Shown piece by piece: positions 8,351 through 17,445 of a stretch of DNA of 64,000 bases. The number at the start of each line of letters is the position of its first letter. Within the stretch, counting starts at the first letter, position 1. This stretch comes from Paraburkholderia sp. (GTDB lineage Bacteria; Pseudomonadota; Gammaproteobacteria; Burkholderiales; Burkholderiaceae). Under the pieces are notes generated by a model. It ran no database searches. It was not told the DNA's origin and worked only from the letters and a program-made list of their open reading frames with translations. The DNA is taken from positions 62,001-126,000 of the forward strand of contig SCRN01000049.1 of assembly GCA_004322045.1 (NCBI GenBank), read 5' to 3'. Position numbers and translations under genes: made by a program.

Positions 8351-8596
8351 ATGTCGAATGACGACAAGTTGCAGGATGCAATCATCGATTTCAATCGAAT
8401 GTACCTTTTGCTCGCAAAGAGATTGATCTGCGAAAACCGCGAGAATGGAGCACGGCTATTTGGCCTCTCCGAAGAAATGACCTCGCAGATCGGCAAGCTG
8501 ACGCCTGAGCAGATCGAGGCGCTATCGACTTCCGACAAGCTGGTTTGCGGTCTTCGCACCGACGATCCCGCGATACTTTCGGGCGTCATGCACTGA
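8351..8596 (+). CDS. Orphan FlhD-like transcriptional regulator
   Basis: An 81-residue protein matching the N-terminal and central part of FlhD, the flagellar master regulator that works as a complex with FlhC. Visible conserved features are the IxxxNxxYLLLAKRL helix (residues 11-24), FGLSEEM, LTPEQIEAL and the KLVCGLRTDD segment ending in ILSGVMH. It is about 25-35 residues shorter than typical FlhD, lacking the C-terminal helix. No flhC lies nearby. Stand-alone FlhD-like genes could titrate or replace chromosomal FlhD and so link element carriage to motility; that is inference. Confidence 0.75.
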   Translation: MSNDDKLQDAIIDFNRMYLLLAKRLICENRENGARLFGLSEEMTSQIGKLTPEQIEALSTSDKLVCGLRTDDPAILSGVMH

Positions 8597-8771
8597 CACG
8601 TGCGCACGCGATAGGTGTACTTTGCCTTGGCCGGTGGCATTGCCCGTCTACCCCGGCCATCCCGGATGCAGTTCGCACCCGCCACGCCCGACCGATTGAA
8701 ATTCAGCCCGTCGATACTTTGTCCTGGTTTCAGGGCACCTCACCTGCGTCACACATTGCACCGACAAGTAC

Positions 8772-9653
8772 ATGCTAAAAGTTACCAAGGCGGTATTTCC
8801 CGTGGCGGGGCTCGGCACACGCTTCCTGCCAGCCACGAAGGCCAGCCCGAAGGAAATGCTATCGATCGTCGACAAGCCGCTGATCCAGTACGCGGTCGAA
8901 GAGGCCATCGCAGCAGGCATCACCGAAATGATATTCGTGACGGGGCGAAGCAAGCGCGCGATCGAAGATCATTTCGACAAATCATACGAGATTGAAGCCG
9001 AACTCCAGGCGCGCGGCAAGCATAAACTGCTCGAACTCGTGCGCAGCATCAAGCCAGGCAACGTCGACTGCTTCTATGTACGTCAGCCCGAGGCGCTCGG
9101 TTTGGGTCACGCCGTGCTATGCGCCGAAAAGCTCGTCGGTGACAATCCGTTCGCGGTGATACTCGCTGATGACCTCGTCTACGGGAAGCCGCCGGTCATG
9201 CAGCAGATGGTCGAGGTTTTCGACCACTATCACAGCTCGGTGATTGGTGTGGAAGAAATCCCGCCTTCAGAGACGAAGTCGTACGGTATCGTGGACGGAC
9301 GGGCATGGGAAGATTCAATCGTCAAACTCTCGGGAATCGTCGAGAAACCCTCGCCCGAGAACGCACCGTCGAACCTTGGCGTTGTGGGCCGATACGTATT
9401 CAAACCACGGATATTCAAGCATCTGCGTGCACTCAATCCTGGCGTGGGCGGCGAACTCCAGCTTACCGATGCAATCCAGTCCCTGCTCACCGACGAGCAA
9501 ATACTTGCGTATCGGTATCGTGGTACGCGCTTCGATTGCGGCAGCAAGCTCGGCTACCTGAAGGCGACGGTCGAGTTCGCGCTGCGCCACCCCGAAGTAG
9601 GCGAGGCCTTCAAAGCGTACCTCCTCGACGCCCGGCCCGCCGTCGCTGGTTGA
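8772..9653 (+). CDS. galU: UTP-glucose-1-phosphate uridylyltransferase
   Basis: A 293-residue nucleotidyltransferase that makes UDP-glucose from UTP and glucose-1-phosphate for polysaccharide and lipopolysaccharide synthesis. The N-terminal nucleotide-binding signature GLGTRFLPATKASPKEML is intact (residues 13-30), followed by DKPLIQYAVEEA, the ILADD metal/nucleotide motif near residue 135, VEKP and the FDCGSKLGYLKA motif near residue 255. Length is normal for bacterial GalU. It stands alone between mobile debris and the conjugation genes; whether it is the housekeeping copy or element cargo cannot be decided from the window. Confidence 0.95.
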   Translation: MLKVTKAVFPVAGLGTRFLPATKASPKEMLSIVDKPLIQYAVEEAIAAGITEMIFVTGRSKRAIEDHFDKSYEIEAELQARGKHKLLELVRSIKPGNVDCFYVRQPEALGLGHAVLCAEKLVGDNPFAVILADDLVYGKPPVMQQMVEVFDHYHSSVIGVEEIPPSETKSYGIVDGRAWEDSIVKLSGIVEKPSPENAPSNLGVVGRYVFKPRIFKHLRALNPGVGGELQLTDAIQSLLTDEQILAYRYRGTRFDCGSKLGYLKATVEFALRHPEVGEAFKAYLLDARPAVAG

Positions 9654-10144
9654 CGGCGCTGCACTCCGCCCGTTGAAACTTGTGTCGCCTTGATTTGGCA
9701 CGGTCCCCTTCTGCAGGCGATCGATATCCCGCTGACCATCAACTAGCCACCCATAGGCAATCGCGGGCGCTGTCTACACTGTCACGGCAACCGGCACGCG
9801 CGTGCCTTCTGGTTCGGACCAAGTGGCCGCGCGCTGTGGAGCGGACCGCTCGACGCCGCGCTCGGCGTATCCCACTGCAAAGGCAGGTGTAATGATTCCG
9901 ATCGCCGAGCCACGTTCATCAGGGTATATGCGCGTGTCAATTTGGAAGGCTTGCGCAGCGTCGCACTGCCGTGGCCGGGGAGTACATCATGAGCGCCCCC
10001 GTAACCTGGGCGGAGCGTCGCCGCATACCTCGCCTATCGCTGCAGCTTTGGCTTTGAGCTAACGATGGATGGCGCAGTAGTTCGTTTGCAATGTGCGACT
10101 GGATGGCAAAGAAGCCCCTCAGAATAACCAGTAGTGCGTCCAGG
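9654..10144. other. Intergenic region without recognisable genes
   Basis: About 490 bases between galU and the DUF4400 gene. I see no convincing ORF, tRNA end, terminator or repeat, and no copy of the tRNA-Ser 3' end that would mark the left end of the ICE. Confidence 0.5.
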
Positions 10145-10846
10145 CTAGACGTATTTCTTGTAAAACTTCGCCAAAGTCCGAATCGCAACGAACGCAACGA
10201 GCGACATAGGACCAAACAATACCGTGATCGGTATGCGCACGGGTGCAACGAGCCAGATCGTCGACAGGAATGGAACTAACCCGAGCGTCAGCAACCGCTT
10301 TGCACGATGATAGCGCGTCGCGGATTCATGGCCTCCTTGTGCTCGCCGAATATATCTAGCGACAAGCCCATCAGCAAGACCAACGAACATCGCGAGGGCG
10401 AATTGCGGAATCGCCATGAGCAGCATTGCAGCGCGAATCGCGACAAGCTTAACCCCGTACATCGCCAGATCCACGACCGTTGTCCCGTCGCCGAACAGCA
10501 GCCTACCGAAGGCCGCTTGTAAGCCATGGCTCGGCGCCGCCCCAGCTACGTACGCACGGGCCGACGCATCGATACCCGTCCATCCGAACCACATCCAATA
10601 GAGCCCGTCGGCCGCCTTCCGGCCCAAGTCAGGCGCCGTTGTTTGCGCGACGTAGTAACGGACGAGTCCCTGAATCCCGCCAACCGGATCGTCTCGCCAA
10701 AGCGTGTACGCCGCACCAATGTCCGCCAGCACGGCCAGAAACGTTACGAGAACGACCCAAAGCAAGAGATGAATTGCCAGGTCGAGCACCCAGAAAAAGG
10801 ACTTCACGCCATCGGCGTTCCCGTCGCGTCGTTGTGCGTCCGCCAT
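10145..10846 (-). CDS. DUF4400 ICE membrane protein
   Basis: A 233-residue integral membrane protein of the DUF4400 type found next to traD in integrative conjugative elements. Hydrophobic segments lie near residues 17-45 (FFWVLDLAIHLLLWVVLVTFL), around 130-165 and in the C-terminal part. Features shared with the family include the GLYWMWFGWTGID segment and RYIRRAQGGHESATRYHRAK. I chose the ATG at 10846, which lies after the traD stop; a TTG at 10915 would overlap traD by 46 bases. It is the last gene of the minus-strand traI-traD-DUF4400 set and probably assists the coupling or secretion complex. Confidence 0.8.
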   Translation of the reverse strand: MADAQRRDGNADGVKSFFWVLDLAIHLLLWVVLVTFLAVLADIGAAYTLWRDDPVGGIQGLVRYYVAQTTAPDLGRKAADGLYWMWFGWTGIDASARAYVAGAAPSHGLQAAFGRLLFGDGTTVVDLAMYGVKLVAIRAAMLLMAIPQFALAMFVGLADGLVARYIRRAQGGHESATRYHRAKRLLTLGLVPFLSTIWLVAPVRIPITVLFGPMSLVAFVAIRTLAKFYKKYV

Positions 10847-10869
10847 AGCGCCGTATTGTCCGGATTTCT

Positions 10870-13047
10870 TCAGAAGTCGCTGCCGCGACCTCGGGTTGTC
10901 AGCCCCGGTTGGCAAGTCGATATTGTTTCGCTACCGCCTCGCTGGGCGGCGACCTGCCGGTCGTCTTCGAACTGCTCACCGGGCTCCTCGCACAGCAGGC
11001 GGAGCGTCGGGCCTTTGCCGTCACCCGTCGGATTAGCCGCGTCGATCTGTCGCGCATGAAGCGCGTACTTCTGTCGCATGTCGGCAACCACATCGTCCAG
11101 TCCAGGGACGCCGCGGAGGCCCTCACCAACAATGACCGGTAGCCGAAGCTTCACGAGGCGCCCGCCATCAATCAGCGCAAACGCTTGCCCCTTCGGCAAT
11201 TGCATAAGGTCCGCGGGCTGCAGCATCGGAACTTCGCGCACGGCGATCTTGTCGTGCGTCTGCGCGGTAAACTCGGTGCCTTCGCCTCGCCTGACTGCAT
11301 CCGTCGCACTCGACGCCGGCGTCAGGGACTTCACCTCCACCATTGGTAATTGATCCGTAAGTATCTTCGCTGTCGCGGGATACTTGACGCGCAACATCAC
11401 CACAGTGTTGAAATTTCCGAAGATCTGCTCCGCTTTGGCTCGTGACCCGACCTTCGCCTCGAGATCAGCGCTCGTCTGCGTATACGCCGTCACTTGGAAA
11501 TCTGCACCGCCCGCCTTATTGACGAGTGGAATGAATTCGTCACCGACCACCTCGTTGAACTCGTCGGCATGGATGGACACCTTTCGCTTCCCACCCGCCA
11601 CAGCCTGCCCGTATGCATGACCGTACTTGTAGATGCGCCCCGCGGTTGACGTGAGATCGGCAAACATCGCACTCCCGACGACGCTCGCGACTTCGAAATC
11701 AGACAGTGCATCCAGCCCGACGTAAACGATCCCCCCGCGATCGATGACGCGGTTCCAATCGAAGACGGGGCGCTCGTCGTTCGGATCGTCATAGTCTGGC
11801 GAAAGCAGCTCGGCCATCTTCCCCGAAGTGAGCTTTTCCAGGAGCGGATAGAGAGAAGAGACAAGCTTTTCGAAATACGTCCTGTCGTTGTTAAGCACGG
11901 ACGCCAGACCATCGGCGACAGGTTCATGCCAACTCTTCTCCTGCATAAGCGAAAGCATCTGCACCATGTAAAGCGAGCGGCCCGTCTTTTTCGCACGCTC
12001 GGCTATGTCCTTTCCGCATTCAGGCAATGCGTCACGCCAGCCCGCATGATCTCGATCGAGCCAGAACTCGAGGTATTCAAGTGCCAGCCCGTCGATATTG
12101 ACTGCGTTTTGGTAAATCAGCGCATAGGTGGGACGCATACCAAGCGCTGTCATCGCGCGCGCCATGACATTGACGAATCGCCACACGAAATCACGGAACG
12201 CAGCGGATTGCCCTTCATCCGGCAGATTCCCCGCGATCCGCGTGGCAACCTCCGTGATGCGGGAGAACGTGCCAATCGGGCTATAGCGTGCCGACTTATC
12301 CGGGTACCCAAGATGAAAAAACGTGAACTCGCGTTCGCGGCCGCTGCGACGAGATTCGGCATACATCCGAAGCAATAGATCGACGTCTCCCTTCGGATCG
12401 AAAACAATCACGACGTCGCCACGCCGAATGTCCTGGCAAACCAGAAGCTCGCATAGCCGAGTCTTGCCCACTCGTGTCGTTCCCAGCACGGCCATGTGCC
12501 CGACGCGCTCGCCAACGTCAAACCAGATATCCCGTTCGTCTGGCTCGATGCCGTGCAATTCGGCCGCACCACCAAAGTTTGGCAGCGGCGCGACCGGGTT
12601 CCACCAAACCTGCCTTCTCGTTACTTCCGAAATCCAGCCATCCGGCCATGCACGCTCAAGCTCCCGCGCACGTTCGTACAGCGGCCCGCGCGCGAGCAGG
12701 TGCCGATTTTCTGGAAGGCGTGCCTGATACAGTCGCTGCGTGTGTAGCGCCGTCCAACGAAATCCTTTGCCTAGGAACACCTCCGATCGCGACCAAGGCA
12801 CCTCTTCCGGCAACAGTCGATAGTCATGCAATTGCCGCAAATTGCGTTGAAATCGCAGGAGAGCCCAAGCTTGCTTACCGCGCAGCCCCGCAAGCAGCGA
12901 AAGCGCAACAGTCGCTGAACCGCCGGTTAGAGGGGTAACGAGAAATAGCCCAGGATGGACCCACAACGCCCCCGCTGCAGCCAGCGCGATGAGCGAAGAG
13001 CACAGCTCAACGGGCTTACGAAAGTGGTTTTCGAGCGGATAGGCCAT
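10870..13047 (-). CDS. traD: Type IV coupling protein TraD (SXT/TOL subfamily)
   Basis: A 725-residue conjugative coupling ATPase that brings the relaxase-DNA complex to the secretion channel. Two hydrophobic segments (residues 17-52) anchor it in the inner membrane. Walker A is GTTRVGKT (189-196), Walker B-like is VVIVFDPKGD (212-221), and a second acidic motif is SIHADEFNEV. The start is the ATG at 13047, which overlaps the traI stop as TGATG and implies translational coupling; the longer frame to 13302 would read through traI. The motif set matches the TraD class used by SXT-type ICEs and the TOL plasmid. Confidence 0.9.
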   Translation of the reverse strand: MAYPLENHFRKPVELCSSLIALAAAGALWVHPGLFLVTPLTGGSATVALSLLAGLRGKQAWALLRFQRNLRQLHDYRLLPEEVPWSRSEVFLGKGFRWTALHTQRLYQARLPENRHLLARGPLYERARELERAWPDGWISEVTRRQVWWNPVAPLPNFGGAAELHGIEPDERDIWFDVGERVGHMAVLGTTRVGKTRLCELLVCQDIRRGDVVIVFDPKGDVDLLLRMYAESRRSGREREFTFFHLGYPDKSARYSPIGTFSRITEVATRIAGNLPDEGQSAAFRDFVWRFVNVMARAMTALGMRPTYALIYQNAVNIDGLALEYLEFWLDRDHAGWRDALPECGKDIAERAKKTGRSLYMVQMLSLMQEKSWHEPVADGLASVLNNDRTYFEKLVSSLYPLLEKLTSGKMAELLSPDYDDPNDERPVFDWNRVIDRGGIVYVGLDALSDFEVASVVGSAMFADLTSTAGRIYKYGHAYGQAVAGGKRKVSIHADEFNEVVGDEFIPLVNKAGGADFQVTAYTQTSADLEAKVGSRAKAEQIFGNFNTVVMLRVKYPATAKILTDQLPMVEVKSLTPASSATDAVRRGEGTEFTAQTHDKIAVREVPMLQPADLMQLPKGQAFALIDGGRLVKLRLPVIVGEGLRGVPGLDDVVADMRQKYALHARQIDAANPTGDGKGPTLRLLCEEPGEQFEDDRQVAAQRGGSETISTCQPGLTTRGRGSDF

Positions 13048-15299
13048 CAGGGTTTCCCTCGCTCGCTTTCGGCGCCGTCGACTTGCTTCGACTGAATCAG
13101 AGCGTTGGGCGGCGGCACAGGATTGAAGAACCGCTCTGGCTCGGGCACGCGCATAACCATCAATTGTCGGCCGCCAGCTCCCTTGATGTTGTAGTGAAGC
13201 AAGAACGAGCGGGCGACGCGCGGACCTACCCCTGACGCGCCAATGGGCTCTCCAGGCACCGGATAACCCGACTTCTGAAAATCGCGCTGAACGACCTTCC
13301 AACGCTCAGGAGTCTTTGCGTCATCCGTCGGCTCGACTTCGATCACGTCCGGATGCGCAGCCGCATAGTCCTTGAAGATCCCTGGCGTCACCAGCAGCAT
13401 TCCTTCAGGAACGAAATGGACCCGCGCCTTCGATTCGTTGTACGGCAACGCGCCGCTCGCAACCCCGTCTTGTACCCAAGCTAGAAACCGTTCCGCGTTT
13501 GGCCGTGGCTTCGATCGCCCCGCGGTAGCGAGCGATGCTGTCTGAGACCGTCGAGCCTTTTGCTTCGGTCGCATCGGCTCGCGAAGTTCGGTGGGTACCT
13601 CGCCCTTTGCACCTCCCACCGGCGAATCGTCTTCCAGCAACGCTGATGCCGTTTCCGCGTCCAGAAGATATGCGAGTCCGCCGGTCTTCTGATGGACATC
13701 GTCGTTCTGTGGCGCACAGGCTGGTTCGGTTCCTGCAGCATCGCTCACGGCAGACGTCTCCGAACCAGTACCGGTAGGGTTGGCAGCATCAATCATTTGG
13801 CGAACGCTCACCTGTTCGGTCACCTCGGCGTTTGAGAGTCGCGGTTCGTCACGCGTGATCTCCGTACCCACTGTCGCCAGTTCCACACGAGGCTGGTCAG
13901 TCGACGGGACATCTGAAGCATTCACGTTATCTGCCGCCGTTCTGCCAACAGCGGCCGAAATTGCCCCGCCCGGCAAGGATCTTGGATAGCGAGCCGGGTC
14001 TGCGTACAGTTTCGATAGCGGAAAGCACAAAACGGTGAAGCGCTGGCGCCAGTCCCCAACTGCGACGTCGATCGTCCATATCGCCCCGCCATCTGGCGCC
14101 GGCACTAGCGCGCCATACTCCTGCCATACGTCGAAGAGTCGGTTGTTGTCCGCAGGAACACCCGCGCCTCCGGAATCCCGAACTTCATTGTCCGCAAGGT
14201 ATTTGCGCACGGCATCCGCCACCGTGCCCGCGACGCACCAAAGTGATTGGCCGTCGCAGTAGCCAACGGCGCCCGCTCGATTGAGTGGAAGCCCTCCCTC
14301 TGCCAAGAGTCGTCGTAGAGCTTCCATCAACCGCTCAATGAGCGGCACTGTGCGAGCCGCTGCAAACCTAGTCCGCGTGCCGTGTTTTAGGTTATCCGCC
14401 ACCGACCGCTGATCTGCCTCGCTGATGATGCGGTGTATCGCACTGCGAGGCGCTCGGCCGAAATCCGGCGCGGCTGCTTCTGCACCGCGTCCGATGGAAC
14501 ACCCGCCAATGCCTTCGCCCGTGAGGTAGGCGTTCAACTCCTCGACGACTGGTGGATATTGCGCCAACCATGCCAATGCTGGCGGCGGCACCAACGGCTG
14601 AATCAGCATGCAGGCTAGCCGCTCGTGACTTCGGTAGTCCCGCTCGGTCGGCTCCGGAAATGCGACGCGATACCAGCTTGCGCCTTGCGCTTTCATACTG
14701 CCGCCGAGCGGCACCCACGGCCGTGTACCGTAGCCCAAGGACAACTCGACTTTCAGGTCCGACATTACCTTTCCAATGTCATGCAAAAGCGCGGCGATAA
14801 GTACGGCGTAGCTGTAACGGGCCGCATGTTGCAATTGTTCCTGGGCGTCGGCCCCCAAGGGCAAGCGCCAGGCATTGCGTGCATGTAGTGCGTAGTCGGC
14901 GACTTCGAGACCATGAACGATCAATCCACCAGGTTGCGCGTGATGATGCGACTCCGATGCGGGCAAGAGCTGCACGAACTCAGTAAAGCGCTGCAGCAAT
15001 GGCTGAACATCACGCGCCCAATTTTCTGGCGTGAACCCGAGACTGGAGCGAATTCGTTCGATACGTCCGGCGAGACCGGTCGCATCGATCAGCGAAGCAT
15101 GGTCCAGCACCGCCAAGTGCTGGGCAGTAGGCGGCGCGACTGGATCGCGAGCGTGCGTCTGCTCTCCGACAACCGGAGTCCGCCTCGACACGCAACGCAT
15201 AAGCCGCTGACGCGTCCCACTCGGCCCGCACTGCAATGCGCCGACACCGGCGACGCAGACAACCGCACCGGCAAGCAACCAGGTATCTAACGTGGCCAT
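13047..15299 (-). CDS. traI: MOBH-type relaxase TraI
   Basis: A 750-residue relaxase that nicks and escorts the element at oriT. The N-terminal TraI_2 domain carries the MOBH signature: a histidine triad in SESHHHAQPGGLIVHGLEVA (HHH at 118-120) and an HD pair in ALLHDIGK (173-174), which together mark a metal-dependent HD-like relaxase. A variable acidic linker (about 450-570) leads to the C-terminal conserved domain (FLAWVQDGV, RVHFVPEGMLLVTPGIFKDY, RSFLLHYNI). The ATG at 15299 is preferred because a hydrophobic segment follows it; the frame could extend to 15398. The gene is coupled to traD by TGATG. Confidence 0.9.
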   Translation of the reverse strand: MATLDTWLLAGAVVCVAGVGALQCGPSGTRQRLMRCVSRRTPVVGEQTHARDPVAPPTAQHLAVLDHASLIDATGLAGRIERIRSSLGFTPENWARDVQPLLQRFTEFVQLLPASESHHHAQPGGLIVHGLEVADYALHARNAWRLPLGADAQEQLQHAARYSYAVLIAALLHDIGKVMSDLKVELSLGYGTRPWVPLGGSMKAQGASWYRVAFPEPTERDYRSHERLACMLIQPLVPPPALAWLAQYPPVVEELNAYLTGEGIGGCSIGRGAEAAAPDFGRAPRSAIHRIISEADQRSVADNLKHGTRTRFAAARTVPLIERLMEALRRLLAEGGLPLNRAGAVGYCDGQSLWCVAGTVADAVRKYLADNEVRDSGGAGVPADNNRLFDVWQEYGALVPAPDGGAIWTIDVAVGDWRQRFTVLCFPLSKLYADPARYPRSLPGGAISAAVGRTAADNVNASDVPSTDQPRVELATVGTEITRDEPRLSNAEVTEQVSVRQMIDAANPTGTGSETSAVSDAAGTEPACAPQNDDVHQKTGGLAYLLDAETASALLEDDSPVGGAKGEVPTELREPMRPKQKARRSQTASLATAGRSKPRPNAERFLAWVQDGVASGALPYNESKARVHFVPEGMLLVTPGIFKDYAAAHPDVIEVEPTDDAKTPERWKVVQRDFQKSGYPVPGEPIGASGVGPRVARSFLLHYNIKGAGGRQLMVMRVPEPERFFNPVPPPNALIQSKQVDGAESERGKP

Positions 15300-15438
15300 C
15301 TCATTGAACAAGCCGCAACCTTCCTCGAACGATCGCCTCCAATCTAAAAACGGTCGTCGCGATTCCCTCGGCTTGCTCCCGTCCCGCAGATGCTCCACGT
15401 GCAGTCATACGCTTGCCAAACCGATCAGAGGCTGGTAA

Positions 15439-15678
15439 TCACACCGCACGCGCTACCGGCGCGGGCCGGCCTTTATGCGTTTGGCCCATTCGCCTTTCCT
15501 TTTTCCCGTTACGCAGCGCCTCTTTGCCCTTAGGCTTTTGTGGCATTTAGCGCGTGAAGCGATAGCTTCGTAGCTTCACGCGCGGCCTTTGGATAGGGCC
15601 CTTCTCCTTTGCCAGCATTGTTCCCCTTCCTGCTTTTCCCGCCTTTCCGGTTACCCTGGCTTTATAGCTCTGCGTCAT
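15439..15678 (-). other. Two tiny basic ORFs in tandem (43 and 35 codons), uncertain
   Basis: On the minus strand an ATG at 15678, with a GAGG four bases upstream, opens a 43-codon frame ending in TAA at 15547-15549. The next three bases (15546-15544) are an ATG that opens a 35-codon frame ending at 15439. Both predicted peptides are very rich in lysine and arginine. The purine-rich composition could produce this by chance, and the inverted repeat 15550-15583 lies at the end of the first frame. Treat as unproven. Confidence 0.25.
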
Positions 15679-15808
15679 AAAACCTCGATACTGCCCTCGC
15701 GAAATGGCGCTTAGATCCTCGCAAGCCGGACACAATCATCTGGGTACCGAGCACGCTCCAAAGCTGTTCAATTGAGCCGTCGGGTTCCCCTGACCGACAC
15801 GCGCTGTT

Positions 15809-15857
15809 GCCCGCCGTAGGAGGCGCTCCCTCGCACTCTTCGGCGGGCTTTTTCTTT
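15809..15857 (+). terminator. Intrinsic terminator or leader attenuator upstream of the secretion operon
   Basis: GCCCGCCG (15809-15816) pairs exactly with CGGCGGGC (15841-15848), and TTTTTCTTT follows. It points in the same direction as the secretion operon and ends about 20 bases before the first start codon. It either insulates the operon from upstream transcription or lies in its leader as an attenuator. Confidence 0.6.
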
Positions 15858-15877
15858 ACGTCCTCAGAAATGGCCCC

Positions 15878-16402
15878 ATGAGAACGACCGCCGAGTTTCT
15901 CGTCGTGGCGTTCGCCACGATCTTGGCTTCCGGTACAGCTCGCGCTGATCCATTCACCGCTCGGGAGCGCTCATGTATCAGCGATGCAGCGCGGTACCAC
16001 CATGTCAGCCCTCGCCTGCTAGAAGCAATTGCACGCGTCGAATCCAATGGGAACGCCCATGCGATCCACCGCAACCCTAACGGGTTCTCTGATCTTGGAC
16101 TCATGCAGATCGATACGGCATGGGTGCCGACACTGTCTCACTACGGCATACGGTCCGATGAGCTTTTCGACCCGTGCATAAGCTTGTATGTCGCTGCTTG
16201 GCTGCTATCACGGAACATCGCGCAACTGGGTCTCACATGGTCTGCCGTCGGTGCCTACAACGCCCGCACTCCGAGCAAGCGTATCGAGTACGCGTCCAAG
16301 GTGTATCGAGCGCTAAATCAGCCCGTTAGTGCGGGGCCGATGTTTCAGCAGCCCGCGAACCCGCCGCACACGCAATCAACTCTCGCCAGGGCGGCACAGT
16401 GA
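15878..16402 (+). CDS. VirB1/TrbN-like lytic transglycosylase
   Basis: A 174-residue secreted SLT-fold muramidase that opens peptidoglycan for T4SS assembly. A Sec signal peptide ends near residue 23 (ASGTARA|D). The catalytic glutamate is in IARVESNGN (residue about 54), followed by the GLMQID and GAYNAR motifs of the family. The tail after residue 150 is proline- and glutamine-rich. It is the first gene of the secretion operon; its stop overlaps the start of the VirB11 gene by four bases. Confidence 0.9.
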   Translation: MRTTAEFLVVAFATILASGTARADPFTARERSCISDAARYHHVSPRLLEAIARVESNGNAHAIHRNPNGFSDLGLMQIDTAWVPTLSHYGIRSDELFDPCISLYVAAWLLSRNIAQLGLTWSAVGAYNARTPSKRIEYASKVYRALNQPVSAGPMFQQPANPPHTQSTLARAAQ

Positions 16403-17445
16403 ATAAGCTCACACTCGCTACCGCGCACGAGGTACTGCAGGAATATCTCTGCAGCGTCTGGGCGCTCGCGCAAGAAGCCGGCATTCAGGAAGTGATGGTC
16501 AACCGGGCAGACGACATCTGGATCGAGCGTCTCGGCACAATGTCGCGCGTACCAGACTGCTACGTCCATCCAGATGCATTGGACCGAGCGATCACAATCC
16601 TCGCCAATATCAACGCCAAGGAACAAACCCACCTGCTTGATGCACGGCTGCCAGGACTTCGCATCGCCGCTGCCCGCGCCCCCGTGGCAATCTATGGCGA
16701 CATGCTGTGTATTCGCAAGCACACGCGCCATAGAGTCGCGCTGACTGACTATGAGGAAGCAGGCGCGTTTCGGGTACTACCCGCGTCTGTGCGGCCGTCC
16801 TTCACCCGAACCAATGAGGCACTCCTTTCGCGCTTGTCGACGGGCGGGGGTGCCGTGCGTGAGTTCTTCGAATGGGTTATGCGCGAGCGCATTAACGTCG
16901 CGCTCTCTGGTGGTACGTCATCCGGCAAGACGACGCTTCTCAACGCCCTGCTCGACGCGATGGACCCCGACGACCGGACCATCACGATCGAAGATACGGC
17001 CGAGCTGCAGGTTCGACTACCGAACTACATCGGGCTTGAAACCAACCACGGCATCTCCATGCGTGAGCTGGTCAAGTTCTCGCTACGCATTCGACCGGAT
17101 CGAATCATCGTGGGCGAAGTGCGAGGTGCGGAGGCTTTCGATCTGATGGAAGCGCTCAATACCGGGCACCCTGGGTCAGTCGTTTCGTTTCATGCCGACT
17201 CCTCCGATACCGCACCAGCACGTCTGGAATCACTGATCCGTATGAGCGACGAGGGACGACTTCTTCCGCTCGAAGATCTGCGCCAAAAAATCGCCTCGAC
17301 ATTCCGCTTCTTCGTTCATGCCGCGCGGCACGGCGCTTCGCGTGGCCCCGTCGAGATCCGGGAAGTTCTGGGCGTGTCGAGCGGCCGCTATGTAACGCGG
17401 TTGCTGTTTTCGAAAGTTGCCAACGAGGAATTGATCGATGCGTAA
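16399..17445 (+). CDS. trbB: VirB11/TrbB secretion ATPase
   Basis: A 348-residue traffic ATPase that energises pilus assembly and substrate transfer at the inner face of the membrane. The N-terminal domain is followed by the RecA-like core with Walker A GGTSSGKTT (171-179), the Asp box TITIEDTAEL, the RIRPDRIIVGEVRGAEA Walker B region and the GHPGSVVSFHADS histidine box. Length and motif order are typical for TrbB/VirB11. It overlaps the preceding transglycosylase gene by four bases and the pilin gene by eight. Confidence 0.95.
   Translation: MNKLTLATAHEVLQEYLCSVWALAQEAGIQEVMVNRADDIWIERLGTMSRVPDCYVHPDALDRAITILANINAKEQTHLLDARLPGLRIAAARAPVAIYGDMLCIRKHTRHRVALTDYEEAGAFRVLPASVRPSFTRTNEALLSRLSTGGGAVREFFEWVMRERINVALSGGTSSGKTTLLNALLDAMDPDDRTITIEDTAELQVRLPNYIGLETNHGISMRELVKFSLRIRPDRIIVGEVRGAEAFDLMEALNTGHPGSVVSFHADSSDTAPARLESLIRMSDEGRLLPLEDLRQKIASTFRFFVHAARHGASRGPVEIREVLGVSSGRYVTRLLFSKVANEELIDA

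Larger units (their letters stand above)
15300..15877. promoter_or_regulatory. Divergent relaxase/T4SS intergenic region; oriT candidate
   Basis: The 578 bases lie between the minus-strand transfer genes and the plus-strand secretion operon. They contain a perfect 11-bp inverted repeat, GCGCGTGAAGC (15550-15560) with GCTTCACGCGC (15573-15583), in a strongly purine/pyrimidine-skewed stretch, and a terminator-like hairpin near the secretion operon. An oriT next to the relaxase gene would fit, but no nic site can be recognised. Confidence 0.45.
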
